The notes under the pieces are model-generated. The model made no database searches. It was not told the DNA's origin and saw only the letters and a program-made list of their open reading frames with translations. A program made the position numbers and the translations under genes. From NCBI RefSeq assembly GCF_011067745.1, contig NZ_JAAMPJ010000009.1:370063-434062 (forward strand): a DNA stretch of 64,000 nucleotides, in the 5' to 3' direction. Below are positions 25,697 to 35,292 of this stretch, piece by piece. This DNA is from Lentzea alba (GTDB lineage Bacteria; Actinomycetota; Actinomycetes; Mycobacteriales; Pseudonocardiaceae). Each line of letters opens with the position of its first letter. Position 1 is the stretch's first letter.

Positions 25697-26848
25697 ATGC
25701 CAGGGGGATATTCCAAGAAGCTCGCGCTCAGACTCGACGCTCAGCAGTACGCCGCGTATGAAGGCACCCCGCCCACGCGCCCGGAGTGGACGGCCGCCCG
25801 TGCCGCGCTGATCGCGTTGTCCGCGGCGCTGGTCGCGATGGTGGCCGGCCTCGCCGTGCTGGGCGGATGGCTGACGCTGCGGGACTTCCCGTCGTTCTCG
25901 ATCCTCGCCGGGGTGCCGGTGCTGCTGGTGGCCTGGGCGCTGCGGCCCCGGCTCAACCCGGAGCGGGAGGCGTGGCACGAGATCCGCCGCGACAACGCGC
26001 CGACCCTGTTCGCGTTGCTCGACCGCATCGCGTCGGCCGCCGACGCGCCGATGCCGCACCGGGTGGCGCTCGATCCCGAGTTCAACGCCTCGGCCGAGAT
26101 CTGCGGACTGCGCCGGCGGCGGACGATGACGATCGGGCTCTCGATGTTCGGGGTGATCGCGCCCCGGCAGCGGGTCGAGTTGCTGAGCCACGAGTTCGGG
26201 CACTTCGTGAACGGCGATCCGGCACGCGGCCTGTTGACCCAGCCCGCGCTGAGGACGCCACTGATCTTGGCGGACCTGATGCGCCCGGCGGGGTCGATCG
26301 GCACGGAGGGGCCGTTGATGCAGATCACCTCGCTGCTCATGCGCCCGTTCCAGCTGTTGCTGGTGCGGTTGTTCTGGCTGATGGCACTGGGCGTGCGGGC
26401 CGTGGCGGCGCGGGACCACCAGCGGGCGGAGTACTGCGCCGACGCGCTCGCCGTGCGACTGGCCGGCACCGACGCCGTGGTCGCGGGCATGGTCGACTCC
26501 GCAGTCACCGAGCGGTTGGTGGCAGCGATCGCGGCCGCCGAGCGCGGAACCCAGTCGAACCCCGAGACGGCGCGGCGCAACCACCCCGGTGCGGCCCGGT
26601 GGCGGGAGGCTGCGGACGCGGTGCGGGCGACGCTGAACATGGACGAGGAGCTGGACAAGTCCGTCACCGAGGACGCGTCGCTGTGGAACTCCCACCCGCC
26701 GTCGGGACTGCGGGCGCGCATCGCCCAGTCGTGGCCGCACACCGATCCGTCCGTCGTGCTCAGCGACACCGACTCCGCGGAGATCGACGCAGAGCTGCAC
26801 CGGTTCTACGCCCGTGCGGGCCGGGACATCGCCTGGTCAGCGGCTTAG
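25697..26848 (+). CDS. M48-family membrane metalloprotease
   Basis: 383 residues with two N-terminal membrane helices, the zinc motif HEFGH (followed by FVNGDP) and the third ligand region RAEYCADALAVRLAG. This is the HtpX/Ste24-like arrangement used in membrane protein quality control. ATG 25697 begins the conserved hydrophilic leader; earlier starts are in intergenic DNA. Ends convergently, overlapping the ZapE gene by 12 bp. Confidence 0.85.
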   Translation: MPGGYSKKLALRLDAQQYAAYEGTPPTRPEWTAARAALIALSAALVAMVAGLAVLGGWLTLRDFPSFSILAGVPVLLVAWALRPRLNPEREAWHEIRRDNAPTLFALLDRIASAADAPMPHRVALDPEFNASAEICGLRRRRTMTIGLSMFGVIAPRQRVELLSHEFGHFVNGDPARGLLTQPALRTPLILADLMRPAGSIGTEGPLMQITSLLMRPFQLLLVRLFWLMALGVRAVAARDHQRAEYCADALAVRLAGTDAVVAGMVDSAVTERLVAAIAAAERGTQSNPETARRNHPGAARWREAADAVRATLNMDEELDKSVTEDASLWNSHPPSGLRARIAQSWPHTDPSVVLSDTDSAEIDAELHRFYARAGRDIAWSAA

Positions 26849-27826
26849 CGCGACCAGCCGGGAGACCGCGCGGAGGTACTTCTTGCGGTACCCGCCGCGC
26901 AGCATCTCGTCGGTGAACAGCTCCGAGAGCGGCTGCCCCGACACCGCCACCGGGATGTCGCGGTCGTAGAGCCGGTCGCCGAACGCCACGAGCCGCAGCC
27001 CGACGTTCTGGTCCGGCGCCGGCTTGACGTCCTTGAGGTGGACGGCGCTCACCCCGTCCAGGAGCCGCCCGTACTTCGACGGATGGATGCGGGCGAGCGC
27101 CTTGCAGAGGTCGTCGAAGTCGTCGATGGTCGACCCCTGCCGCGCGGCGGCCTTGGCCTCCAGCTCGTCGGAGGACATCGGCGGCGGGGCGTCGGGCAGG
27201 CCGCGGTGGCGGTAGTCCGGGCCGTCGACGCGCACGACGTCGAACTTCGAGGACATCGACTGGATCTCGCGCAGGAAGTCGGCGGCGGCGAACCGGCCCT
27301 CGCCGAGCTTGTCGGGCAGCGTGTTCGAGGTGGCGGCGACGAACACGCCCGCCGCGACCAGCTCCTTGATCAGGCGCGTGACCAGCATGGTGTCGCCGGG
27401 GTCGTCGAGCTCGAACTCGTCGATGGCGAGCAGCTTGTGGGCGCTCAGCCGGTTGACGGCCTCGGGGAAGGTCAGGACGCCGACGAGGTTCGTGAGCTCG
27501 ACGAACGTGCCGTACGCCTTGGGGCCGGGGACCGCGTGCCACAGCGACGCGAGCAGGTGGGTCTTGCCGACGCCGAAGCCGCCGTCGAGGTAGAGGCCCC
27601 GCTTGCCCTCGTCCTCGCCCCTCGACCCGAACAGCGACCACTTCTTCGGCTTCACGCTGACCCGCGCCGCGAACAGGCGGCCGGCCTCGACCGCGGCGGC
27701 CTGGCTGGGCTCGTCCGGGTTGGGAAGGTAACTGTCGAAGCTGACGGTGTCGAACCTCGGCGGGGGCACCAGGCCCTCGATCAGTTCGTCAGCCCCGATC
27801 TGGGGATCCCGGTCGGACAAGCGCAT
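26837..27826 (-). CDS. zapE: ZapE/AFG1-type ATPase
   Basis: 329 residues. Walker A YLDGGFGVGKTHLLA and Walker B LLAIDEFELDDPGDTMLVTR match the AFG1-like/ZapE P-loop family, including AATSNTLP (sensor) and LGEGRF. Proteobacterial homologues associate with the division ring; the actinobacterial role is less clear. Divergent from the reductase gene over 27 bp. Confidence 0.88.
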   Translation of the reverse strand: MRLSDRDPQIGADELIEGLVPPPRFDTVSFDSYLPNPDEPSQAAAVEAGRLFAARVSVKPKKWSLFGSRGEDEGKRGLYLDGGFGVGKTHLLASLWHAVPGPKAYGTFVELTNLVGVLTFPEAVNRLSAHKLLAIDEFELDDPGDTMLVTRLIKELVAAGVFVAATSNTLPDKLGEGRFAAADFLREIQSMSSKFDVVRVDGPDYRHRGLPDAPPPMSSDELEAKAAARQGSTIDDFDDLCKALARIHPSKYGRLLDGVSAVHLKDVKPAPDQNVGLRLVAFGDRLYDRDIPVAVSGQPLSELFTDEMLRGGYRKKYLRAVSRLVALSR

Positions 27827-27853
27827 GCCCGCAGCCTATCCGCGTGATGGGAT

Positions 27854-28546
27854 GTGTCCGTGCAGATGTTGTGGCCCTCACCGGGCGTTGAGATGACCGA
27901 CACAGCCCTCGCGTCGCTCTACGCGTATCCCGAGGACCGCACCTGGGTGACCGCGAACTTCGTGTCCAGCGTGGACGGTGCGGTGTCGGTCGACGGACGC
28001 TCCGCCGGACTCGGTTCGCCCGCCGACAAGCAGATCTACGGGCTCGGGCGCGAACTCTCCGACGTGGTGCTGGTGGGCGCCGGGACCGTGCTGATCGAGG
28101 GGTACCGGGGCGCGCGGCGGGAGCGGCCGTTGCCGATCGCCGTGGTGACGGCACGGGGCACGCTGACGCCGGATCTGCCGCTGTTCACCGACACCGCGGT
28201 GCCGCCGATCGTGATCACCTGCGCGTCCGCCCGGCTCCCGGCGCTGCCCGCCGAGGTGATCGTCGCCGGGGACGAGGAGGTCGACCTTGGAGTGGCTGTC
28301 GCGGAACTCGCGGCGCGCGGCCTGCACAAGATCAACCTCGAGGGCGGGCCCCGGCTGTTCGGGACGATGGTCGCCGAGGGGCTGGTGGACGCGCTGAACC
28401 TGACGGTGTCGCCGTTGCTGGCGGTCGGTGACTCCTCGCGGATCGCGCACGGCGCGGTGATCCCGCCCGTGGACCTGACGCTGGCGTCGGTGCTGCGGGC
28501 GGACGACGTGTTGTTGTTGCGGTATCAGCGGCGCGATTCCAGCTGA
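27854..28546 (+). CDS. RibD C-terminal/dihydrofolate-reductase-like pyrimidine reductase
   Basis: 230 residues. The fold is shown by RTWVTANFVSSVDGAVSVDG, LGRELSDVVLVGAGTVLIEGY and NLEGGPRLFGTMVAEGLVD, as in the reductase half of RibD. GTG 27854 is used; GTG 27860 is an alternative. No other riboflavin gene is nearby, so it may act on another substrate. Confidence 0.82.
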   Translation: MSVQMLWPSPGVEMTDTALASLYAYPEDRTWVTANFVSSVDGAVSVDGRSAGLGSPADKQIYGLGRELSDVVLVGAGTVLIEGYRGARRERPLPIAVVTARGTLTPDLPLFTDTAVPPIVITCASARLPALPAEVIVAGDEEVDLGVAVAELAARGLHKINLEGGPRLFGTMVAEGLVDALNLTVSPLLAVGDSSRIAHGAVIPPVDLTLASVLRADDVLLLRYQRRDSS

Positions 28547-28563
28547 AGAGGCAGGATGTCCGC

Positions 28564-29628
28564 GTGGACCTACCGCTGACGCCACCTCTGCAGCCGATGC
28601 TCGCCACCGCGGTCGACGGCATCCCCGACGACGCGAACCTGTTCTTCGAACCCAAGTGGGACGGTTTCCGCTGCGTGGTGTTCCGCGCCGGCGACGAGGT
28701 GCTCCTGCAGTCGCGCAGTGGCAAGCCGCTCAACCGGTACTTCCCCGAGGTCGCCGCCTCGATGCTGGACGTGCTGCCGGACCGCGTGGTCGTCGACGGC
28801 GAACTGGTGGTGGCGAAGAACGACGAGCTGGACTTCGACGCGTTGTCCGAGCGCATCCACCCGGCGGCGTCGCGGGTCGCGCTGCTGTCGGAGTCGACGC
28901 CGGCCACGTTCGTCGCGTTCGACCTGCTGGCGCTGGGTTCCGAGGTGCTGCTGGAGTCGCCGACGATCGCCCGGCGCGAGGCGTTGCTCAAGCTGCCCGG
29001 TCTCAATGTCACGCCCGCGACGACGTCCGTCGAGACGGCGCGGCAGTGGTTCACGCTGTTCGAGGGCGCCGGTCTGGACGGCGTGATGGGCAAGCCGTCG
29101 GACGGCCCGTACACGCCGGGCAAGCGTTCGATGATCAAGGTGAAGCACGCCCGCACCGCCGACGTGGTGCTGGCGGGCCTGCGCTGGCACAAGGACACCG
29201 AACCCGGCACCGCCGTCGGCTCGCTGCTGCTCGGCGTCTACGACTCGAACGACCTGCTGCACCACATCGGGGTCTGCGGCTCGTTCAAGGCCGCCGAACG
29301 CCGCGAGCTGGCCGCGGAGCTGGCACCGCTGATCACCGAGTCGCCTGCGCACCCGTGGGCGAATCCTCAGCCTGGCCAACGGATTCCGGGCGAGATCAAC
29401 CGGTGGCGCGGCAAGCAGGCGGAGTACGTGGCGCTGCGGCCCGAACGGGTGCTGGAGATCCACTACACCCAGACCGAGGGCGAACACCCCGTGCGGCTGC
29501 GGCACAACGGCCAGTTCGCGCGGTGGCGGCCCGACCGCGAGCCGCTGTCGTGCCGCTACGACCAGCTGGAGATCCCGGCCCGTTACGACGTGGCGTCGGT
29601 GCTGAAAGGCGAGCTCCGAGCACGTTAG
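28564..29628 (+). CDS. ATP-dependent DNA ligase (LigC-type)
   Basis: 354 residues. Adenylation motif with catalytic lysine KWDGFR (K31), motif III FDLLAL, motif IV GLDGVMGKP and motif V MIKVKH, then an OB-fold domain. Matches the stand-alone actinobacterial LigC class. A LigD-type polymerase gene occurs at 59923-60927; the two may cooperate in end-joining or excision repair, with the element splitting the region today. Confidence 0.88.
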   Translation: MDLPLTPPLQPMLATAVDGIPDDANLFFEPKWDGFRCVVFRAGDEVLLQSRSGKPLNRYFPEVAASMLDVLPDRVVVDGELVVAKNDELDFDALSERIHPAASRVALLSESTPATFVAFDLLALGSEVLLESPTIARREALLKLPGLNVTPATTSVETARQWFTLFEGAGLDGVMGKPSDGPYTPGKRSMIKVKHARTADVVLAGLRWHKDTEPGTAVGSLLLGVYDSNDLLHHIGVCGSFKAAERRELAAELAPLITESPAHPWANPQPGQRIPGEINRWRGKQAEYVALRPERVLEIHYTQTEGEHPVRLRHNGQFARWRPDREPLSCRYDQLEIPARYDVASVLKGELRAR

Positions 29629-30503
29629 ACGTCCGGTTTCGCCGACCGGGTGGCCCCGACCGACGCGATCACGACACAGCAGACGGCGACCCACTGGGCC
29701 GGTTTGAGCTGCTCACCCAGCAGCACCAGACCGGCCAGCGCGGCCACCGCCGGTTCCATCGACATCAGGATCCCGAACACGCGCGGCGGCATCCGGCGCA
29801 GCGCCTCCAGCTCCAGCGAGTACGGGATCACCGACGACATCAGCGCGACCGCGAACCCCGCCGCGAGCACCACCGGGTCCAGCATCGCGGTACCCGCCGA
29901 CGAGATGCCGAACGGCAGCGCGACCGCCGCGCCCACGACCATCGCGAGCGCGAGGCCCTTGCCGTCGCTCGTCTTGCTGCCGAGCTTGGCCGTCAGCAGG
30001 ATGTACGCCGCCCAGCACGCGCCCGCGGCCAGCGCGAACAGCACGCCCGTCCACAACAGACCGCCCTGCACGCCCGTGAGCAGCACTACGCCGATGCCCG
30101 CGAGGAGCACCCACAGTCCGTCGAGCCACCGCCGTGAACCAGCTACGGCCACCGCCAGCGGACCGAGGAACTCGATGGTCACGGCCGCGCCCAGCGGAAT
30201 GCGTTCGAGCGCCGCGTAGAAGCACAGGTTCATCGCGCCGAGGACCACGCCGTAACCCACGACGACCGCGAGCGTGTGGCGGTCCATCCGCAGCGACGGA
30301 CGCCAGATCGCGACCAGCACGAGCGCGGCGACGACCAGCCGCAACGTCACGGTGCCTGCCGAGCCCGCGATCGTGAACAGCTGCTTCGCGACGGCCGCGC
30401 CGACCTGCACGCTCACGATGCCGAGCAGCACGAGCGCCGTCGGCGGGATGCCGCCCATCAGACGCGCGACGGGGAGCCGATCAGCGTGAGCCATGTCCCC
30501 CAT
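29625..30503 (-). CDS. EamA/RhtA-type drug-metabolite exporter
   Basis: 292 residues, ten membrane helices and two EamA repeats; the pattern GAMNLCFYAALERIPLGAAV followed by EFLGPLAVAV is typical of RhtA-like threonine/homoserine exporters. ATG 30503 or 30494 could start it. Convergent, 4-bp overlap with the ligase gene. Confidence 0.85.
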   Translation of the reverse strand: MGDMAHADRLPVARLMGGIPPTALVLLGIVSVQVGAAVAKQLFTIAGSAGTVTLRLVVAALVLVAIWRPSLRMDRHTLAVVVGYGVVLGAMNLCFYAALERIPLGAAVTIEFLGPLAVAVAGSRRWLDGLWVLLAGIGVVLLTGVQGGLLWTGVLFALAAGACWAAYILLTAKLGSKTSDGKGLALAMVVGAAVALPFGISSAGTAMLDPVVLAAGFAVALMSSVIPYSLELEALRRMPPRVFGILMSMEPAVAALAGLVLLGEQLKPAQWVAVCCVVIASVGATRSAKPDV

Positions 30504-30565
30504 CCTGACTCACCTTCAATTCACCTGGCGCATGCCAGGCTCAACGTTCCGGAGTGTGAACGAGA

Positions 30566-32110
30566 GTGAGGAAATCTGTGCGTCGCGCTGCCTTGGCCCT
30601 ACTGGCAGTGAGCGTGCTGACGGCGTGCAGCGCGGGGCCCTCGAACCGGCCGGTGATCGCGGTCAAGGGCGAGGAGAACCAGCCCGTCGACCAGAGCGCG
30701 CTCGCGGGACCGCAGCCCGTGCCCCCGCTCAGCGAGTACAAGAAGGACTCGCTGGCGTGGTCGCCGTGCAACGAGCAGATGAAGGACCGCTTCGGCAGCA
30801 ACCCGCCCCAGGGCGAGCAGACGTACGAATGCGCACGCATGACCGTCGTGCTGGACCCGCCGGGCCGTCCCGGCCGCGGCACGCTCGGCATCGCACTGAT
30901 GCGCGTCGGCACGGGCAAGAGCGCGCTGGTCGTCGTCAACGAACCCGGTGGCGAGCCCGGCACGATCAAGGCCGCGCGGCTGGCGGCGACGTTGCCCAAG
31001 GATCTCCTCAGCACCTACACGATCATCGGCGTGGACCGGCGCGGCACCGGCCGTTCGGACGGCATGTCGTGCGTCCCGCAGGCAACGCGCGCGCAGCTCG
31101 TCGAGTACGACCCCACCGAGACCGAGCAGTCGAACCTGGTCGTCGCCGCGGGCGACGCGGCGCAGGAATGCGTGCTCGACCTCGAAGGCAGGCTGACCGC
31201 GTTCGACTCGTGGCGCGCGGCCGCCGACCTCGAACGTCTCCGCGACTACCTCGGCACCGACCGCCTCAACGCCATCGGCCTGGGCGAGGGCTCGCGCGTC
31301 ATCACGACCTACGCCCAGCGCTACCCGAACCGCATCGGCCGCACCGTCCTCGACGGCGCCCCGGACCCGACGCTCGACCAGGTCGGCGTCCTGGAGTCCC
31401 GGGCCGCGGCGGCGGAAGCGACGTTCGCCGCGTTCGCCACCGACTGCAAGACCCGCGGCTGCGCCTTGGCGAACCCGCGCGAGGACGTGCAGGCCCTCCT
31501 GGGCCAACTGCGGACGAACCGGGTCCGCGGCGAGTACGTCGACCTGACGGCAGGCTCGGCCCTGAACGCGATCCTCACCGGCCTGGAGGACCGTTCGCGC
31601 TGGCCCCAGCTGGCCGACGCCCTGGTCAAGGCCCGCGCGGGCGACACCAGCGGCCTGTTCGCCCTGCTCGACCCGATCGTGAACGACCTCGACGACAACC
31701 CGCCCCGCTTCGACGCGGGCCTGGTGATCGGCTGCAACGACACCGCCACCCGCATCCCGCCGGACCGGGTGAAGGCCCTGACCGCGGACTGGCAGAGCAA
31801 GCACGCCCTGTTCGGCGCCGTGTTCGCCCGCCAGCTGCTGCACTGCAACCCGTTCCCGCCCCCCAAGGCCGAGAAGGTCGACGCGCTGAAGAGCGCGCCC
31901 CCGATCGTGGTCCTCAGCACGGCCAACGACCTCTCCACCCCCGCGGCCGGCACCGAGCACGCGGCGCAGCGGCTGCCGGGGTCGGCGTTGGTCGGCTGGC
32001 AGGGCAGCGGGCACGGCGCCCTGGGCCTGTCCGGGTGCGCGACCACGGCGGTGCGCGACTACCTGATCGACGCGAAGGTGCCGTCGAACGGCACCGTCTG
32101 CCCGCCCTGA
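30566..32110 (+). CDS. Lipoprotein of the TAP-like alpha/beta hydrolase family, nucleophile serine absent
   Basis: 514 residues. Lipobox LTACS at 19-23 predicts a lipid-anchored exported protein. The family pattern is clear (VDRRGTGRSDG; the TAP C-terminal domain with STANDLSTPA and GSGHGAL). At the nucleophile elbow, where relatives have GxSYG, this protein reads GLGEGS, so the serine is a glycine while the Asp and His remain. It is probably a non-catalytic or altered member. GTG 30566 follows GGAG. The upstream gene is divergent. Confidence 0.83.
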   Translation: MRKSVRRAALALLAVSVLTACSAGPSNRPVIAVKGEENQPVDQSALAGPQPVPPLSEYKKDSLAWSPCNEQMKDRFGSNPPQGEQTYECARMTVVLDPPGRPGRGTLGIALMRVGTGKSALVVVNEPGGEPGTIKAARLAATLPKDLLSTYTIIGVDRRGTGRSDGMSCVPQATRAQLVEYDPTETEQSNLVVAAGDAAQECVLDLEGRLTAFDSWRAAADLERLRDYLGTDRLNAIGLGEGSRVITTYAQRYPNRIGRTVLDGAPDPTLDQVGVLESRAAAAEATFAAFATDCKTRGCALANPREDVQALLGQLRTNRVRGEYVDLTAGSALNAILTGLEDRSRWPQLADALVKARAGDTSGLFALLDPIVNDLDDNPPRFDAGLVIGCNDTATRIPPDRVKALTADWQSKHALFGAVFARQLLHCNPFPPPKAEKVDALKSAPPIVVLSTANDLSTPAAGTEHAAQRLPGSALVGWQGSGHGALGLSGCATTAVRDYLIDAKVPSNGTVCPP

Positions 32111-32129
32111 TCGCCGTAGCCTTGCGGGA

Positions 32130-34274
32130 ATGGACGGCGAGGCGACGAACCAGCTTCACGGCACTGCGAGCAACGTCGTCCAGGTCCGGGACGTCCACGG
32201 CGATCTGCACCTGAACCAGCCTCGGCCGACGATCCGTCCGGTGGTGCCGCACCAGCTTCCGGCGGACGTCCGGCAGTTCAGCGGCAGGGACGACGAGCTC
32301 CGGCAACTCGACGCGCTGCTGGCCGAAAAGCCTTCCGCGGTGGTGATCTGCGCGATCGCCGGAACCGCCGGTGTCGGCAAGACGGCGTTGGCGGTGCGCT
32401 GGGCACATCGGGCACGCGACCGCTTCCCCGACGGCCAGTTGTACGTCGACCTGCTCGGGTACTCGCCCGACGCACCGGTCCAGCCCGCCCAGGCCCTGGA
32501 AGGCTTTCTGCACGCGCTCGGTGTGTCCGGTGACGCGGTTCCGCCGAGGCTGGACGACCAGGCCGCGCTCTACCGGTCGCTCCTGGACGGCCGCCGGATG
32601 CTCGTCGTGCTCGACAACGCGAGCTCCCCGGACCAGGTGCGCCCGCTCCTGCCAGGTTCGGCCAGCTGCTTCGCCCTCGTCACCAGCCGCAGTGGCCTGG
32701 CCGGCCTCGTCGCCCGCAACGGCGCCCAGCGCCTCACCCTGGACCTCTTGTCCCACAACGAATCCCTGCGCCTGCTCCGCGATCTCGTCGGCGTCGGCCG
32801 GGTCGACGCCGAACCGGAGTCCTCCGCGACGCTGGTCGACCAGTGCGGCCGGCTGCCTCTGGCGTTGCGCGTGGCGGGTGAACGAGCCGCGGCCGAGCCC
32901 GACCTCACGCTGAGCGAGCTGGTAGCGGAGCTGGCGGACGAACGCGGTCGCCTGGACCTGCTGGGCAGCGACGACGAGGACGCGAGCACCGCTGTCCGAG
33001 CGGTCTTCTCGTGGTCGTACCGCAGTCTCTCGCCGCCCGCCGCGAGGTTGTTCCGGTTGCTCGGCCTGCACCCCGGCCCCGACTTCAGCGCGCCGGTGGC
33101 GGCCGAGCTCGCCGATGTCCCGTTGCCGCAAGCCAAACGGCTTCTGCTGACGCTCGCGGGGGCACACCTCGTCCAGGCGAACGGCCCTGGCAGATACCGT
33201 TTCCACGACGTGCTGCGGCTTTACGCAGCCGAACTCGCCGAGTCGGACGAGCGACGTCTCGAAGCAGCCCGCCGCATGCTCTGTTGGTACCTCCACTGCG
33301 CGACCATTGCCGACAGCCTTCTTCTGCCGCTGGTCACGACACCCAGGGTCAGACTGCCTGATCCCCCAGCCACTCCCCCGCCCTTCACCACCCGCAGTGA
33401 AGCCCTGGCGTGGTGTGAGAGTGAAGCGGCCAACCTCGCTGCGGCGGCCCGTCACGCGCATCAGCTCGGCGAACATTCGTTGGCGGCGCAGTTCCCTCGA
33501 GCCCTGTGGGGCTATTACGACCTGCGCAAACCGTGGTCCGACTGGATCACCACCTACGAGATCGGGCTGTCGTCGGCTCGTCTCCTGAAAGACGACAGCA
33601 CCTGCGCGGGGATCATCAGGGCGCTCGGCGTGGCCTACTACGATCTCCAGCGCTTCGACGAGGCCGCCGCGCTCTTCGAGGAGTCCTTGGTGATTCGCCG
33701 TGCCATCGGCGACTTCGCAAGCACCCCCGGCAACCTCGACATGCTCGGCTCCACCTATCGCAAACAGGGGGACTTCGCCGCCGCCCTCGACTGCCACCGG
33801 CAGGCACTCGCGATCAGGCTCGAAAGCGACCACAAACGGGGTATCGCTGTCACGCTGAACCGGCTGGGTTCCACCTATCGCGACCTCGAACGCTTCGACG
33901 AGTCACTCGATCACCTGAACAGATCCCTCGCGCTGCGGCGGGAGATCGGCGATCTGCACGGACAGGGTTTCGCGCTGCACAGCATCGCGGCCACCTACGA
34001 GCAACTCGGTCGGCTGGACGAGGCGATGGAGGCGTACCGGGAGTCGCTGGTCGTCCGCCGGGAAATCGGTGACCGGCGCGGCGAGGCGGAGATCCTGCTC
34101 TGTCTCGGGAAGATCCTGGCGCGCAGAGACCGACCGGACGAGGCACGCGACGTGTGGACCGAAGCTCTCGCCACCTTCAGCGATCTCGGCGCGCCGCAAG
34201 CCTCGGACGTGGTCCGGATGCTGGAAGGTCTCGGCCACGGGGAAGAGACATGGCGCGGGGAGCCTCCCGCGTGA
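32130..34274 (+). CDS. NB-ARC/TPR (NLR-like) protein with amyloid-like N-terminal motif
   Basis: 714 residues. Residues 13-29 (ASNVVQVRDVHGDLHLN) resemble the short amyloid signalling motifs at the ends of bacterial NLR-type proteins. The NB-ARC ATPase has Walker A GTAGVGKT (78-85), Walker B RRMLVVLDNA and GRLPLALRVAG (GLPL-like). A winged-helix region follows, then five or more TPR units from about residue 490 (FDEAAALFEESLVIRRAIGD and similar). No effector domain is fused and none with the same motif was seen nearby. Starts 19 nt after the TAP-like gene. Confidence 0.82.
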   Translation: MDGEATNQLHGTASNVVQVRDVHGDLHLNQPRPTIRPVVPHQLPADVRQFSGRDDELRQLDALLAEKPSAVVICAIAGTAGVGKTALAVRWAHRARDRFPDGQLYVDLLGYSPDAPVQPAQALEGFLHALGVSGDAVPPRLDDQAALYRSLLDGRRMLVVLDNASSPDQVRPLLPGSASCFALVTSRSGLAGLVARNGAQRLTLDLLSHNESLRLLRDLVGVGRVDAEPESSATLVDQCGRLPLALRVAGERAAAEPDLTLSELVAELADERGRLDLLGSDDEDASTAVRAVFSWSYRSLSPPAARLFRLLGLHPGPDFSAPVAAELADVPLPQAKRLLLTLAGAHLVQANGPGRYRFHDVLRLYAAELAESDERRLEAARRMLCWYLHCATIADSLLLPLVTTPRVRLPDPPATPPPFTTRSEALAWCESEAANLAAAARHAHQLGEHSLAAQFPRALWGYYDLRKPWSDWITTYEIGLSSARLLKDDSTCAGIIRALGVAYYDLQRFDEAAALFEESLVIRRAIGDFASTPGNLDMLGSTYRKQGDFAAALDCHRQALAIRLESDHKRGIAVTLNRLGSTYRDLERFDESLDHLNRSLALRREIGDLHGQGFALHSIAATYEQLGRLDEAMEAYRESLVVRREIGDRRGEAEILLCLGKILARRDRPDEARDVWTEALATFSDLGAPQASDVVRMLEGLGHGEETWRGEPPA

Positions 34275-34514
34275 CCACAACGCGGAAAACTCCCCCGCCG
34301 AATCTTGGTGTCAGCAGCTCGAACAGCAGCCGCAGCCGGGACCCGTGCACCCGGAACAGCACCCACACGTACCCATCAGGGCCTCCCCGTCCTCCAAGCC
34401 GGACCTGCGCGGGACATCCGCGCATCCCACGGTCCGCCCCGGCACCAGCCCTGGGAACCCCTCTCACCCGAACGCGGACGGACAACCACCGGGGCGTCGC
34501 AGCGCGTAACTTCG

Positions 34515-35204
34515 CTACGCGCCCAGGTCGTTCAGAGCCTTCTGCGCCGCCTCCAGTTCGGCGCGCAGTTGCTCCACGCGGGCCAACTGCTGGGCACGCG
34601 CCGCGTTCAGAACACCCTCGACGATCTCGGAGACCTCCTCGGTCAGCAGCTTCGCGGCCTGGGCCACGGCGGCCGGCGAGACCGGGGTCGGGCGGATCGT
34701 CCTGCGGGTGCCCTGCAGCACCTCCACGGTCCACTCGCCCTCGCCCGTCGTCACCAGGGTGACGGTGACCTCGGGGGTGGCGTTCTTCGAACCGGACGGC
34801 TTGCGCGCCGGCTTCGCGGGTGCGGACTCCGCGGGAGCGGCCGCGGGTTTCGGCTTGGGGGCCGCGGGCTTCACCGGCGCCTCCGGGACGTAGGGGTAGA
34901 GGATCTCAGTCTCGCGCGGCGGCTCCGGCGGCGCAGGAGGCGGGGTCGCCGGCTTCTTGCGCGGCGGGGGTTTCTCCAGCGTCAACTCGGCCGGGGAGAA
35001 GGACATCTCGTCCTTCGAGCCCGTCGGCCGGACCTGGATGAAATCACCCTCTTCCGGGTCGGTGAAGGCCAGCAGCTTCGCCGACCTGCCCGCCTCCATG
35101 CCCACCGCGGCCGCCGTGAACCAGACCAGCGGCTGGGTGCCTCCGTCCAGTTGCGAGCGCAGGCTGTCGACGTCGTCCGCCGACAGCCCGCTCTTCTTCG
35201 CCAT
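34515..35204 (-). CDS. DUF6319-like protein with Pro/Ala-rich linker
   Basis: 229 residues. The N-terminal globular part (WFTAAAVGMEAGRSAKLLAF; VRPTGSKDEMSFSPAEL) resembles DUF6319. The middle is a disordered Pro/Lys/Ala linker and the C-terminus a coiled coil (ARVEQLRAELEAAQKALNDL). GGGGAGG lies 7 nt before ATG 35204. Cytosolic, function unknown. The 240 bp between it and the NLR gene hold nothing recognisable. Confidence 0.65.
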   Translation of the reverse strand: MAKKSGLSADDVDSLRSQLDGGTQPLVWFTAAAVGMEAGRSAKLLAFTDPEEGDFIQVRPTGSKDEMSFSPAELTLEKPPPRKKPATPPPAPPEPPRETEILYPYVPEAPVKPAAPKPKPAAAPAESAPAKPARKPSGSKNATPEVTVTLVTTGEGEWTVEVLQGTRRTIRPTPVSPAAVAQAAKLLTEEVSEIVEGVLNAARAQQLARVEQLRAELEAAQKALNDLGA

Positions 35205-35292
35205 CGCGCTGCCTCCCCACCGTTCGAACACCTGTGCCCCAGCATGCCCTACAGCCCTGACATTTCTGAGCACCGGGTAGGCAGCAAGATCA

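Noticed and set aside
31914..33833. Minus-strand frame of 639 codons
   Set aside because: Antisense to the NLR-like gene, whose domains are unambiguous.
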